From an uncultured Alphaproteobacteria bacterium (GTDB lineage Bacteria > Pseudomonadota > Alphaproteobacteria > Rhodobacterales > Rhodobacteraceae): a stretch of DNA of 61,633 nt. Shown piece by piece: positions 8,214-17,621 of this stretch (the stretch's first letter is position 1; each line of letters opens with the position of its first letter). The translations under genes were made by a program, and so were the position numbers. The stretch lies in contig CACELY010000002.1 of the NCBI GenBank assembly GCA_902560505.1, positions 1-61,633 on the forward strand, in the 5' to 3' direction. The notes under the pieces were generated by a model. It was given only the letters and a program-made list of their open reading frames with translations, searched no databases and was not told where the DNA came from.

Positions 8214-8975
8214 ACTTTGAGTAAGAAATTTTCCATATTCACAATAGTCTGAATGCAGCGGCCTTTTGCTCTCGTTCAAACACTCGCTAATATCTTGCAA
8301 GGTCGGCTCTATCCAGGTGTCGTTAGTTTTGTAGTCAATTAAAGTTATCTTAAAATTCATAGATGCGGCAGTACTTGATAAAAAATCATAGTCACTGAAT
8401 CTATCCCCGTCGCAATATAGGAAGTAACCCACATCATCAACATGAAAGCCTTTTTTTCTTAAAACCCAGACATAGAGGTCCATTTGCCTTTTATAAGAAG
8501 CTTTCCAGGGATCATCCAATGTAATAGGCCCTTTATCTGATTTTTGCGACGTACTTTTATAATCAACTATATGCAAACAATTAGTGTTAATATTTAACCA
8601 AACGTCATCGAGACCACCACCAACTTTAAGATTTGTTTTAGGGTCCACAAAGTTAAGCCTATCTTTTGCTCCAAAATGTAAGCTTTGCGTCCATAATTCA
8701 AAGTGTTCATGAGAGAAGGGAATGAGAAAGTCTCGTCCTTTGGCAACCAAAAATGGATGAGGCTCTCCAATTTCTCTGTATTTATCAAAATCCCTTTTAA
8801 GCAATATATCAGTAGCCTCATTTATATTGAACCCCGGAATAGAAGGGAACTTTATGCCCTCCACTTGTTCCATATAAAAACAAGCTTTACATTTAACAAA
8901 GTTTTCAATTCTGCTTCTACTTAGTTCATAGGGCTCAACCTTATTTTTATCAAATTTTCCACGATGCCTTGCCAT
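8205..8975 (-). CDS. PD-(D/E)XK nuclease superfamily protein (RecB-like)
   Basis: A 256-residue protein with a RecB-type nuclease core: GGGLDDVW (metal-binding Asp, about residue 120) followed by HIVDYKST (D-x-K, about 136-142) and then a Gln/Tyr helix KRQMDLYVWVL, which matches motif III/QxxxY. The N-terminus SRSRIENFVKCKACFYM and the FNINEATDILLKRDFDKYRE segment are typical of a widespread uncharacterised family of stand-alone nucleases. Four cysteines, CxxC near residue 29 and two near the C-terminus, could hold a metal or Fe-S cluster. No helicase or CRISPR gene is near. It has its own ATG just upstream of the YceI stop on the same strand. Confidence 0.75.
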   Translation of the reverse strand: MARHRGKFDKNKVEPYELSRSRIENFVKCKACFYMEQVEGIKFPSIPGFNINEATDILLKRDFDKYREIGEPHPFLVAKGRDFLIPFSHEHFELWTQSLHFGAKDRLNFVDPKTNLKVGGGLDDVWLNINTNCLHIVDYKSTSQKSDKGPITLDDPWKASYKRQMDLYVWVLRKKGFHVDDVGYFLYCDGDRFSDYDFLSSTAASMNFKITLIDYKTNDTWIEPTLQDISECLNESKRPLHSDYCEYGKFLTQSLN

Positions 8976-8976
8976 A

Positions 8977-9552
8977 TTAATCCCCTCTTTTTAATTCGAT
9001 ACTAGAATTTAATTTAATTTCCTTGCCAACAAGAAAAGGATATCCGTTAGCGCCAAAGTCATATCTGTTAATAGAAGACATTATTTCAAACAAAAGAGTT
9101 TTTGCATTTTTTCTGTATTTGTCTTTGGTAAAAACCATAATAACAATATTTTTCTGTACTCCTTTCAGTTCGAGTAGGCCGCTTACTCGATATCCCTTAT
9201 CTTTTTTAGAAATACTAGTGCTTTTAAACTCCATAAATGGATATTTGTTTGCATTTAAGACACTTGGTCCTAACATGGCGCTGGTAGCCAAAGGAAAACC
9301 TGCGGTACTTTTTCTAATATCTACTTTAATGTAAAACTTAGATTGCCGTTCTTCAGTAAAATCGATAGTAAAATACGATGAGTCTACATGAAACTCACCA
9401 TATAAAGGAACGCCACTCACAAAATAGGTAAATTTAAGCGCTTTTGAATTTGCAATTGTATATCTTTCACTTGCAAAAAGGTTATTTACAAATAAAGGAA
9501 CTGCAAAAAAAATTAATACAATTTCAAATCGCAATAAATTTTTTAAATGCAT
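8977..9552 (-). CDS. YceI family periplasmic protein
   Basis: A protein of about 191 residues with a hydrophobic N-terminal signal (LLRFEIVLIFFAVPLFVNNLFA) and a YceI lipocalin-like beta barrel: KALKFTYFVSGVPLYGEF, DIRKSTAGFPLATSAMLGPSVLNANKYPFMEF, VSGLLELKGVQKNI, and FEIMSSINRYDFGANGYPFLVG. YceI proteins bind isoprenoid or amphiphilic ligands in the periplasm. The ATG at 9552 is taken because AAAGG lies 7 bases before it; a TTG six codons earlier (9570) is possible. One base separates its stop from the next gene on the same strand, so they probably share a transcript. It is divergent from the Old Yellow Enzyme gene. Confidence 0.85.
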   Translation of the reverse strand: MHLKNLLRFEIVLIFFAVPLFVNNLFASERYTIANSKALKFTYFVSGVPLYGEFHVDSSYFTIDFTEERQSKFYIKVDIRKSTAGFPLATSAMLGPSVLNANKYPFMEFKSTSISKKDKGYRVSGLLELKGVQKNIVIMVFTKDKYRKNAKTLLFEIMSSINRYDFGANGYPFLVGKEIKLNSSIELKRGD

Positions 9553-9596
9553 TAATAGACCTTTGATCAAAAGAGAGACTGTTTTAATATATAACT

Positions 9597-10679
9597 ATGG
9601 ATCAATTATTTAAAGAACTCACATTTTCAAATGGTGTAAAAGCAAAAAATAAATTTCTGCTCGCACCACTCACCAATATGCAAAGTCCTGACCAAGGCAG
9701 AATTTCTGATGATGAGTTTATTTGGCTTACAAAAAGGGCCGAAGGAGGTTTTGGGATAATAATGACTTGCGCCATGCCAGTGCTAAAATCTGGAATTGGT
9801 TGGAAAGGGCAACTTGGCATATATGATCCTAAACATGAAGATGGCCACTATCGTTTAAATGAGAGATTACACAATTTAGAGGCACTTTCTATAGCACAAA
9901 TTTTCCATGCAGGGATAAGGGCAGACATTAATTATTCAGGCGATAAAATAGGTCCAAGTATGAATTCAGAAAAGTCTGCGAGAGAGATGTCGATTACAGA
10001 AATTGAAGAAATGAAAGAAGCTTTTGTAGAATGTGCCATTAGAGCACACCAATGTAACTATGATGGCATAGAACTGCATGCTGCTCACGGTTATCTAATT
10101 GGTCAATTTCTTTCTAAAAAGTTTAATAAAAGAGAAGACGCTTATGGAGGTTCTTTCAAAAACAGAGCTAAGTTTCTAATAGATATTATCGATGCAATTA
10201 AAGAAAAGACTTCCTCAAGCTTTCTAATCGGTGTGAGGATTTCTCCAGAAAGGTTTGGTTTAGATACGAACGAAATGATAACACTGTATAAAACGCTTTG
10301 TGGAAATAATAATATTCATTTTATCGATATTTCACTCTGGGATTCATTTAAATTGGTCGATGATGGACCTTTCACAGGTGAGAGCTTGTTAAAACTATTT
10401 ACAACTATCGACAGAGGTTCAAAGTTATTAACCGTAGCAGGAAAGATTTTTTCTTATGAAGATATAGAAATTTTACAAAATAATAATGTCGACTTTTTCT
10501 GTTTAGGGAGAGCTGCAATTTTAGATCATCAATTTCCAAACCGCCTAAAGGCTGAAGGATCAAACTTTCAGCCCTACTCTGCTCCTGTCACAAGGGATCA
10601 TCTTTTGAAAGAAGGTTTATCAGAAACATTTGTTAACTATATGGCTACATGGAAAAATTTTGTAAGTGACCTAGTATGA
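9597..10679 (+). CDS. Old Yellow Enzyme family NAD(P)H:flavin oxidoreductase
   Basis: A 360-residue FMN-dependent TIM-barrel ene-reductase. It has NKFLLAPLTNMQSPDQGRISDDE at the N-terminus, QIFHAGI (about 101), GIELHAAHGYLIGQFLSKKFNKREDAYGGSFKNR (the OYE signature HAAHGYLI..QFLSP..N.RtDeYGGS, about 154-187), and FFCLGRAAILD near the C-terminus, where the phosphate-binding 'GR' motif is expected. It reduces activated C=C bonds with NAD(P)H. It overlaps the P450 gene by 4 bases (ATGA), so the two are co-translated. With the thiolase that follows, it fits stepwise breakdown of a lipid-like or terpenoid substrate. Confidence 0.92.
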   Translation: MDQLFKELTFSNGVKAKNKFLLAPLTNMQSPDQGRISDDEFIWLTKRAEGGFGIIMTCAMPVLKSGIGWKGQLGIYDPKHEDGHYRLNERLHNLEALSIAQIFHAGIRADINYSGDKIGPSMNSEKSAREMSITEIEEMKEAFVECAIRAHQCNYDGIELHAAHGYLIGQFLSKKFNKREDAYGGSFKNRAKFLIDIIDAIKEKTSSSFLIGVRISPERFGLDTNEMITLYKTLCGNNNIHFIDISLWDSFKLVDDGPFTGESLLKLFTTIDRGSKLLTVAGKIFSYEDIEILQNNNVDFFCLGRAAILDHQFPNRLKAEGSNFQPYSAPVTRDHLLKEGLSETFVNYMATWKNFVSDLV

Positions 10680-11881
10680 ACTACGACCCATCTGATCCAA
10701 AAACTTTGGCTAATCCCTATCCCTATTTCTTGGAGCTTAGAAATGACGATCCTATACACTGGCACACAAAATTGAAATCATGGATAATTACTAGATATGA
10801 TGACGTTAGATCTATACTTTCTAGTGATAATATTACTGTTGATAGGTTAAACAACTTTTATAGTAAACTCCCTACCAAGGAAGCAAAGCTATTGGCAGAA
10901 ATTGTAAAATATTTAAATCTATGGGCTGCATTCAGAAATCCTCCTGATCATACTAGAATGAGAAAGATAATGATGGTTGCGTTTACAAGAAAATCTATCA
11001 ACGAAATGCAACCAAAAATAAATGCTATAACGGAAGCCACATTATCTAAAATAAAAAATATGAGGGAAATTGACTTGGTTAATAATTATGCTTCTCCCAT
11101 TCCTGCGCTTACTATAATGCACCTACTAGGCGTTCCAATAGATATGCTAGACGAATTTAAATCATGGTCGGATGATATGTCAAAATTTATTGGCGGCGCT
11201 AGGAATGATAAGCATAAGTATGAGAAAGCGTCTCGTGGATGTAGAAAAATGGTTTCTTTCTTTAGAGAAATTATTGAAGAGCGGAGAGCAAATCCTTCCG
11301 ATGGTTTTCTAATGGATTTGATAAATGCATCTGTTGCAAACGATAAGTTTTCTGATGATGAGTTGATTGCGACTTGTATGTTAATTTTATTTGCTGGTCA
11401 TGAAACCACTACCAATCTTATATCAAACGGGATTCTCACTTTGATTAAAAATCCATTAGAACTATCAAAACTTCTTAAAAACCCCGATCTACTTGATCTT
11501 ACCATAGAAGAAATAATGAGGTATGACGGGCCAACAAACTCGCTCGTAAGAAATGTGGAAAAAGAACATGAACTTCATAATAAAACACTCAAGAAAGGTG
11601 ATAGGGTGTTTGCCATGATTTCTAGTGCAAACAGAGACGAAAATATCTTTGACAAACCAGATGTTTTTAAAATCGATCGTTCACCGAATAGGCATTTAAC
11701 ATTTGGGTATGGTCCTCATCTTTGTATTGGTGCTGCCCTCGCTAGAGAGGAAGGACGTATCGCTATATTTAATTTCTTCAAACAATATCCAAAAACTAGG
11801 CTGAAAGCGGAGAATTCCTTTGAATGGATTGATGCAATGGTGCCCCGTGGTCTTAAAAAGTTGGACGTTAATTTGATCTAA
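10676..11881 (+). CDS. Cytochrome P450
   Basis: A 401-residue soluble bacterial P450 with every hallmark: the I-helix oxygen-binding AGHETTTNL (about 240), the K-helix EIMR (ExxR, about 276), and the heme loop HLTFGYGPHLCIGAALAREEGR with the axial Cys near residue 351. Length is typical of CYP families in alphaproteobacteria that hydroxylate alkanes, terpenes or steroids. No ferredoxin or ferredoxin reductase is encoded next to it, so electrons must come from partners elsewhere. It is translationally coupled to the ene-reductase upstream and followed by a thiolase 14 bases downstream. Confidence 0.95.
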   Translation: MNYDPSDPKTLANPYPYFLELRNDDPIHWHTKLKSWIITRYDDVRSILSSDNITVDRLNNFYSKLPTKEAKLLAEIVKYLNLWAAFRNPPDHTRMRKIMMVAFTRKSINEMQPKINAITEATLSKIKNMREIDLVNNYASPIPALTIMHLLGVPIDMLDEFKSWSDDMSKFIGGARNDKHKYEKASRGCRKMVSFFREIIEERRANPSDGFLMDLINASVANDKFSDDELIATCMLILFAGHETTTNLISNGILTLIKNPLELSKLLKNPDLLDLTIEEIMRYDGPTNSLVRNVEKEHELHNKTLKKGDRVFAMISSANRDENIFDKPDVFKIDRSPNRHLTFGYGPHLCIGAALAREEGRIAIFNFFKQYPKTRLKAENSFEWIDAMVPRGLKKLDVNLI

Positions 11882-11895
11882 AAAAGGAGGATAAA

Positions 11896-13149
11896 TTGGA
11901 AGCCTATCTCATTGCCACCGCATGCACAAAGTTCGAGAAAAAAGAAGATCAGACATTTAAAAGCCTTACGGAGGAAGTTTATTGCGACTTGCTAAAATCA
12001 GCTAAAGTAGAAAATGGTAATATGATTGGACAAGCATGGTTTGGTAATTGTGGAATGGGTACCTTCGGACAAAATAATATTAGAGGTCAAGTTTGCTTTA
12101 CTCCTCTGGTACAAAAAAAACTATTCCCCGAAAGAGTGGGCATTATAAATGTAGAAGGAGGTTGTGCTACAGGGTCAATGGCATTTCATGGAGCTTGGAA
12201 AGATGTTATTTCTGGAACAGAGGACGTGTCTTTAGCAATAGGTGTTGAGAAAATATATCAGCCAAATCAACCGGAGAAAATTCAAGAAATATATGATGGA
12301 GGCATTGATCAATTCGATAGGAATGAGTGGCTAAAATTTTATGAGTCAATTGGTAATGAACTTGGCAAACCTTTTGACCCTGAAAATAAAAAAGGGACAA
12401 TTTTTATGGATACCTATGGCCTTCAAGCCCTCTGGCATATGAAGACCTATGGAACCACTCAAAAGCAAATTGCTTTTGCTGCCTCGAAAAATCATTTTCA
12501 TGGCTCCTTAAATGAAAAAGCTCAATATCAATTTGAAGTAAGCGTAGAGGATGTTTTAAAAGATAGAGAAATTTCATATCCACTAACAAGGGCAATGTGT
12601 GCACCCATTGGAGATGGAGCAGCTGCAGCTCTTATTTGTTCCAAAAAAGGTCTAAAACACTTTCCAACAGAAATTCAACAAAGGGCTATAAAAATTAAGG
12701 CAAGTGTACTTTCTGGTGGAAAGTACCGAACCCCTCAAGAAACAGGATTATCCAGAGTGGCTGCAAAAAAGGCCTATAGACTGGCTGATCTAGAACCAAA
12801 AGATATTAATTTTGTTGAAGTCCATGACGCAACGTCGTTTTGTGAAATATATCAGCTTGAAATGCTTGGTTTTTGTGAGATTGGTACAGGAGGAAAATTC
12901 GTTGAGGAAGGCCATACTCAACTTGGCGGCAAATTACCAGTTAATTTATCAGGGGGATTGGTGTCGAAGGGCCATCCTGTAGGTGCAACTGGATTATCTA
13001 TGATTCATGAACTAGCTGTACAGCTAAAGGGAGAAGCAGGAAAAAGGCAAAGCGAAAGAAATAAGATTGGGCTTGCAGAAAATGGTGGAGGCGTAATTGG
13101 CTTTGAAGAGGCTGCGTGTTCTGTAATAATTTTAGAAGGATCTCACTGA
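11896..13149 (+). CDS. Thiolase family protein (SCP-x-like acyl-CoA acetyltransferase)
   Basis: A 417-residue thiolase-fold enzyme. The nucleophilic Cys is in VEGGCATGSMAFHGAW (about residue 95), the catalytic His in SKGHPVGATGLSMIHELA, and VEVHDATSFCEIYQLEMLG matches SCP-x/nonspecific lipid-transfer thiolases. The usual C-terminal CxGGG is ENGGG here, so the second Cys is absent, as in some SCP-x-type members. It would cleave a 3-oxoacyl-CoA. The TTG start is well supported by AAGGAGG 6-7 bases upstream. It ends in a 7-base overlap with the convergent acyl-CoA ligase gene. Confidence 0.9.
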   Translation: MEAYLIATACTKFEKKEDQTFKSLTEEVYCDLLKSAKVENGNMIGQAWFGNCGMGTFGQNNIRGQVCFTPLVQKKLFPERVGIINVEGGCATGSMAFHGAWKDVISGTEDVSLAIGVEKIYQPNQPEKIQEIYDGGIDQFDRNEWLKFYESIGNELGKPFDPENKKGTIFMDTYGLQALWHMKTYGTTQKQIAFAASKNHFHGSLNEKAQYQFEVSVEDVLKDREISYPLTRAMCAPIGDGAAAALICSKKGLKHFPTEIQQRAIKIKASVLSGGKYRTPQETGLSRVAAKKAYRLADLEPKDINFVEVHDATSFCEIYQLEMLGFCEIGTGGKFVEEGHTQLGGKLPVNLSGGLVSKGHPVGATGLSMIHELAVQLKGEAGKRQSERNKIGLAENGGGVIGFEEAACSVIILEGSH

Positions 13150-14681
13150 GACCAGTAAGGCTCTCTTAAAACTCTTTTCAAGACTTTTCCCAAAGCATTT
13201 CTTGGAAACTCCTCCCTAGTTTCAACCTTATATAATCTCTGATGTTTGGCCAACTTTTCGTTTGACCAATTTTTGATTTCATCACAATCTATTTCTACCC
13301 CATCCCTAGGAATAATAAGTGCTACGCACGTTTCCCCCCATTTTTCATGAGGAATGCCAATGACTGTAACGTCAATAATATCGGGGTGCTTGCCAACCAC
13401 CTCTTCAACGTCTACAGGAAATACGTTTAGGCCTCCCGATATTATCATATCTTTTTTTCTATCCAAGATGGTCAAAAAGCCATCTTCATCCAAGCTACCA
13501 ATATCCCCAGATTTTATGAAACTTCTACCCCTATTATCACTCCAGATAAGGCTATTTGTTAGTTCGACTTCCCTATAGTATTCCTTCATCATTCCTGCTC
13601 CATAACCCGCTATCTCTCCAGCTACATTTGGAGAACACTCATTGCCTTTTTCATCAATAATTTTAATTTCAAACCCTAAGACGGGAGTGCCAACAGAACC
13701 AAATTTTTTCCTCTGATTGTGAGGTTTTAACATTGTAGCGAAACCTTCAGAAAATCCGTATAGCTCAAATAGGTTTTCACTCATATTGTTTAAAATATTT
13801 TCCTTTACATCAAGCCTCAGCGGAGACCCTGCTGACAAGATAGTCTTTAAAGAACTAAAGCTATCTTTTTCTAGGTTTTCTAAAGATAAGATCGCACTAA
13901 ATTGTGGTGGAACAAGGAACGTATGTGTAATTCTTTCTCTCCGGACCAAATCCACAAAAGCTTTCGGATCAAAACCAGCCATAACATGAAGGGTACCTCC
14001 AACAAATAATGTTGGAAGCATCATTAGCCATGTGCCATTTGAATAAAGTGCTGTTGTCGTGAGAGACTTACATTCTGAATTGAATGACATTTCGATCGCA
14101 TTAGATGTTGCCCAATGACTTCTTGCCCTATGCGTTTGAACTATGCCTTTTGGAACACCCGTTGTACCTGATGAATAAATAATATTAAAATTATCTTCCG
14201 GCTTGCAATTATAGTCGAAACTATAATCTTTCTCTTCAGAAGAAATTTTTTCCCAAAAATCAAACTCGCCGCCTAAAAAAAGTAACTTAGTTTCGTCGAT
14301 ATTTTTAAATTGTGATAAATCTGAAGTGACTAAATCTATAAGTTCATTATCTACGATAAATAACTTTGCATCACTATTATTTACTAAAACAGTTATTTGT
14401 TCTTTAGTTAAAAGGCCAGAAAGAGGTACAACACAAGCGCCCATCTTCACTATGCCAAAAATTAGCTCAAGTATTTCGGGCCGATTACCTATTAAGAGCG
14501 AGACGTTATCTCCCTTATGAACACCCATTTTCTTAAAAAAATTTGCTATCTTATTAATATTTTGTCTAAAATCTTTCCACAGTCTTGTTATATCACCACA
14601 ACATATAGCTGGCTTCTCAGGTTGATAAGTACCGTGGGTCTCAATTACATTTAAAATATCGAAATGGGTTTTATCGATCAT
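13143..14681 (-). CDS. AMP-dependent acyl-CoA synthetase/ligase
   Basis: A 512-residue ANL-superfamily ligase. It has YSSGTTGVPKGIVQTH (P-loop-like A3, about residue 166), LYGFSEGFATM (A5), KSGDIGSLDEDGFLTILDRKKDMIISGGLNVFPVDVEEV (A7-A8 hinge, about 400-435), and PRNALGKVLKRVLRE with the A10 catalytic Lys. It activates a carboxylic acid to acyl-AMP and then acyl-CoA; the substrate could be a fatty, aromatic or branched acid. The ATG at 14679-14681 has GGAG 8 bases upstream, favoured over a TTG two codons earlier. It is convergent with the thiolase, and together with P450 and the ene-reductase suggests a CoA-linked catabolic route. Confidence 0.92.
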   Translation of the reverse strand: MIDKTHFDILNVIETHGTYQPEKPAICCGDITRLWKDFRQNINKIANFFKKMGVHKGDNVSLLIGNRPEILELIFGIVKMGACVVPLSGLLTKEQITVLVNNSDAKLFIVDNELIDLVTSDLSQFKNIDETKLLFLGGEFDFWEKISSEEKDYSFDYNCKPEDNFNIIYSSGTTGVPKGIVQTHRARSHWATSNAIEMSFNSECKSLTTTALYSNGTWLMMLPTLFVGGTLHVMAGFDPKAFVDLVRRERITHTFLVPPQFSAILSLENLEKDSFSSLKTILSAGSPLRLDVKENILNNMSENLFELYGFSEGFATMLKPHNQRKKFGSVGTPVLGFEIKIIDEKGNECSPNVAGEIAGYGAGMMKEYYREVELTNSLIWSDNRGRSFIKSGDIGSLDEDGFLTILDRKKDMIISGGLNVFPVDVEEVVGKHPDIIDVTVIGIPHEKWGETCVALIIPRDGVEIDCDEIKNWSNEKLAKHQRLYKVETREEFPRNALGKVLKRVLREPYWSQ

Positions 14682-14774
14682 ATTCAAGACTCCGATTTTA
14701 ATATTAAAAGCAATATTTATAATTTATTATAGGATTTATGATAATAGTGAATTAAAAATTAAAGAAATCAATTT

Positions 14775-15941
14775 ATGACAAAATTATTTGTTTTTACCAC
14801 TTTTCTAATTTGTGTCTGGAGTACAATAGCTCTCGGATTTTCCACTACTGCTAAAACAGCATTGGTTATTGATAATACGACTGGTGAAGTTTTGCTCTCT
14901 AAAGATATTGATCGACCGATTCCCCCAGCTTCAATGTCAAAATTGATGACACTGTGGATGGTGTTTGAAAGTTTGGAGGAAGGCAAAATAGAATTGGATG
15001 ACACTTTCAGAGTATCAAAAAAAGCGTGGAAAAAGGGTGGGTCTAAGATGTTTCTCAGAGAAGGAGAATACGTCACAATTAAAAACCTAATTAAGGGGGT
15101 TATTATCCAATCGGGAAATGATGCATGCATCGTATTAGCCGAAGGAATAGCTGGAACAGAAGCGAATTTTGCAGATCTAATGACCATAAGAGCGAAGGAA
15201 ATTGGGTTGAGAAACTCAAACTTTACAAATTCAACAGGTTGGCCTAACCCTGAACATAAGATGTCTTCGAAAGACCTTGTTACCCTGGCAAATAAAATAA
15301 GAGAAGAATATCCTTCCCATTACAGAATATTTGATGATCTAGAGTTTACCTGGGATAATATTTCTCAAAAAAATAGAAATCCTCTACTTTTCATGAACCT
15401 CGGTGCCGATGGGCTGAAGACCGGATACACCGAGGAGGCTGGTTATGGATTAATTGCTTCAGTAAAACAAAACAAAAGACGAATAACTTTTGTTATTACC
15501 GGTCTTAACTCGGTTGAGCAAAGAGCACGTGAAGCGAAAGGAATAACAACGTGGGCTTTCAAGAAGTTTAAATTGAAAACATATTTTAAAAAGAACTCTA
15601 TCATTTTGGAAGCGCCCGTTTGGAGAGGTAAAAAAGAAAGTGTGAAGATATCTGCGACAAATGATATTCAAACACTTCTTGCTTCTGATGCTAAAGAAAG
15701 TACTGAGATTCAAATTGTATTAAAAGAACCGCTAGTAGCGCCTTTGAAGAAAGGACAAAAAATAAATGGCCACTTGGTAATCAAAACAGCTCCCCTTGTC
15801 AAATCGGATGTCGAGAAGAAACAATTAATTTTTCAAATAGAAGTTGGTGAAGATTTAGAAAGAGGAGGGTTGGCAAATAAACTATCAACTAATCTGGATA
15901 CTTTGAAATCTAAACTTTTCTCTCTTCTCGGATCTAAATAA
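14775..15941 (+). CDS. dacC: D-alanyl-D-alanine carboxypeptidase (PBP5/6 type)
   Basis: A 388-residue peptidase S11. A signal peptide covers about residues 1-21. The catalytic SxxK is in PPASMSKLMTLW (about 53-60), SxN in IIQSGNDACI (about 115), and KTG in GADGLKTGYTEEAGYGL (about 215). The C-terminal beta domain of PBP5/6 type follows (residues 280-370) with a short final helix for membrane association. It trims the terminal D-Ala from peptidoglycan pentapeptides in the periplasm. The stop and the tmk start share a base (TAATG), showing the coupled dacC-tmk-holB order that is common in alphaproteobacteria. Confidence 0.95.
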   Translation: MTKLFVFTTFLICVWSTIALGFSTTAKTALVIDNTTGEVLLSKDIDRPIPPASMSKLMTLWMVFESLEEGKIELDDTFRVSKKAWKKGGSKMFLREGEYVTIKNLIKGVIIQSGNDACIVLAEGIAGTEANFADLMTIRAKEIGLRNSNFTNSTGWPNPEHKMSSKDLVTLANKIREEYPSHYRIFDDLEFTWDNISQKNRNPLLFMNLGADGLKTGYTEEAGYGLIASVKQNKRRITFVITGLNSVEQRAREAKGITTWAFKKFKLKTYFKKNSIILEAPVWRGKKESVKISATNDIQTLLASDAKESTEIQIVLKEPLVAPLKKGQKINGHLVIKTAPLVKSDVEKKQLIFQIEVGEDLERGGLANKLSTNLDTLKSKLFSLLGSK

Positions 15942-16558
15942 TGAAAGGTATTTTTATTAGTTTTGAAGGGATTGATGGTTCTGGAAAATCTACTCAAATA
16001 AGTCTTCTTGCAAAATACTTTTCTAAGCAGAAAAAATCTTTTGTTAGGACCGAGGAACCGGGAGGCACTGAGGGGGCAAATGAGATAAGAAAAATCCTTC
16101 TCAGGGAGAATAATTTTCAGTGGTCAGTCGAGTCAGAAGCATTGCTTTTCATGGCTGCTAGAATTGATCATGTCGCAAAAATTATTAAACCAGCCATTGA
16201 AGACAATAAAATTGTTATATGTGACCGATTCATGGATAGCACAATAGTTTATCAAGGAATGCGTAGCCCTCGGGCAAAAAAATTAAGCCTATTATTATTT
16301 GACCTTATAGGTATTAGTCCAGATATCACATTTCTTATTGATATGGATCCTGAAATCGCTTTAGACCGTGCATTAAGCAGGGCAAATGACGAAGATAGAT
16401 TTGAAAACTATGGAATTAACTTTCAACGCCAACTTCGACAAAACTTTTTAGATATTGCAAACAAACATAGTGACAGAATAAAGATAGTTGATGGAAATCG
16501 ATCACCACAGCAAGTAGCTGCCCAAATAATCAAAAGCGTGGAGACCCTAGTTAAGTGA
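15941..16558 (+). CDS. tmk: Thymidylate kinase
   Basis: A 205-residue dTMP kinase. The P-loop is FEGIDGSGKSTQ (residues 6-17), followed by RTEEPGGTEGANEIRKILL (dTMP-binding motif, about 35-52), the DRFMDSTIVYQG segment (about 91-102) and the LID-like region ALSRANDEDRFE. It makes dTDP from dTMP and ATP in the cytosol. It is overlapped by the dacC stop codon and followed after one base by holB, so it sits in the middle of one operon. Length and motifs are complete. Confidence 0.97.
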   Translation: MKGIFISFEGIDGSGKSTQISLLAKYFSKQKKSFVRTEEPGGTEGANEIRKILLRENNFQWSVESEALLFMAARIDHVAKIIKPAIEDNKIVICDRFMDSTIVYQGMRSPRAKKLSLLLFDLIGISPDITFLIDMDPEIALDRALSRANDEDRFENYGINFQRQLRQNFLDIANKHSDRIKIVDGNRSPQQVAAQIIKSVETLVK

Positions 16559-16559
16559 T

Positions 16560-17621
16560 ATGATAGAAAAAGAAACCCACGAGTTTTCAGGACCGTCTAA
16601 AGTGGATAATCCCATTGTTTTTGGGCATAAAGAACAGATAGCTTTCCTACTTAATTGCATTAGAGCTAACCAAATTCCTAACGCATGGCTTTTTCACGGA
16701 CCAGTGGGGATTGGTAAAGCTTCTCTTGCATTAAATGTGGCAAAAGTATTATCAAATAGTGGCGTATTAAAAGGAGATAATCTGAGTTATCTCTCTGAAA
16801 AAGATCTAAGAAATCCTAATGCTTCTATTCGTGTAAACAATATTTACCTCTGCAAAAGAAAATGGGATGACAAAAAGAAGCTTTTTCAGAAGAATATTTC
16901 TATTGAGGATATACGAGAACTCAGTAGAAAATTGTATTTGTCTTCGACAGACTGCTCTTACAAAGTCTGCATAGTTGATACGACAGAAGATCTAAACATT
17001 TCTGCATCAAATTCCCTATTAAAAATGCTTGAAGAACCGCCAAAAAAAACTCTATTTATTTTGGTGTCAAACAACAAGCAATCTATACTGCCAACTATTC
17101 TTTCGAGATGCCAAAAAATTGGCTTCCAAAAACTAAATGAGGATGACCTTCGGAATATATCTGTGGGCTTATTTGAAGAAAATCAATTTGATCTACTTAA
17201 GAGGGCTGGGGCTCTGACATCTTGCGACGGATCTGTAAAAAAGCTTCTTAACTTATTAGACAAAGACTACATTAAATTTTTTAATAGCATGAAAGAGCTA
17301 TTATTGGATCTACCAAACCTTAATAAACGAAAAGCTATTAAATTATTAACAGGGAAAAAAGAATACCTTGGTAACGACGACCCTGAAAAATCTGCATTTG
17401 GTGTTCTTTTAAAGTTAATCGCGTCTATCGCAAAAAATGAAATCGAATTATTGATTAATAATAAATCCGTTAAAGAAGAGATAAGCCTTATAGCAGCTCA
17501 TTTGTATCCTCAAATTTCACTTTTGAGACATCAATCAATAGAGTACAATGTTGAAGCTAAAAAAGTACTCTTTCTAGCCTTAAACATGATAGAATCGGCC
17601 TTTGAAAAATACAAAAAATAA
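16560..17621 (+). CDS. holB: DNA polymerase III subunit delta'
   Basis: A 353-residue AAA+ clamp-loader subunit. VFGHKEQIAFLLNCIRANQIPNAWLF and GPVGIGKASLA (degenerate Walker A, about 50-60) are typical, as is NSLLKMLEEPPKKTLFILVSNN with SRCQ (sensor/SRC motif, about 143-180). The zinc-finger cysteines of enterobacterial delta' are missing and replaced by a CKRKWDDKKKLF stretch, the form normal in alphaproteobacteria. It is part of the clamp loader that places the beta clamp on DNA. It lies between tmk and tatD and overlaps tatD by 20 bases. Confidence 0.93.
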   Translation: MIEKETHEFSGPSKVDNPIVFGHKEQIAFLLNCIRANQIPNAWLFHGPVGIGKASLALNVAKVLSNSGVLKGDNLSYLSEKDLRNPNASIRVNNIYLCKRKWDDKKKLFQKNISIEDIRELSRKLYLSSTDCSYKVCIVDTTEDLNISASNSLLKMLEEPPKKTLFILVSNNKQSILPTILSRCQKIGFQKLNEDDLRNISVGLFEENQFDLLKRAGALTSCDGSVKKLLNLLDKDYIKFFNSMKELLLDLPNLNKRKAIKLLTGKKEYLGNDDPEKSAFGVLLKLIASIAKNEIELLINNKSVKEEISLIAAHLYPQISLLRHQSIEYNVEAKKVLFLALNMIESAFEKYKK

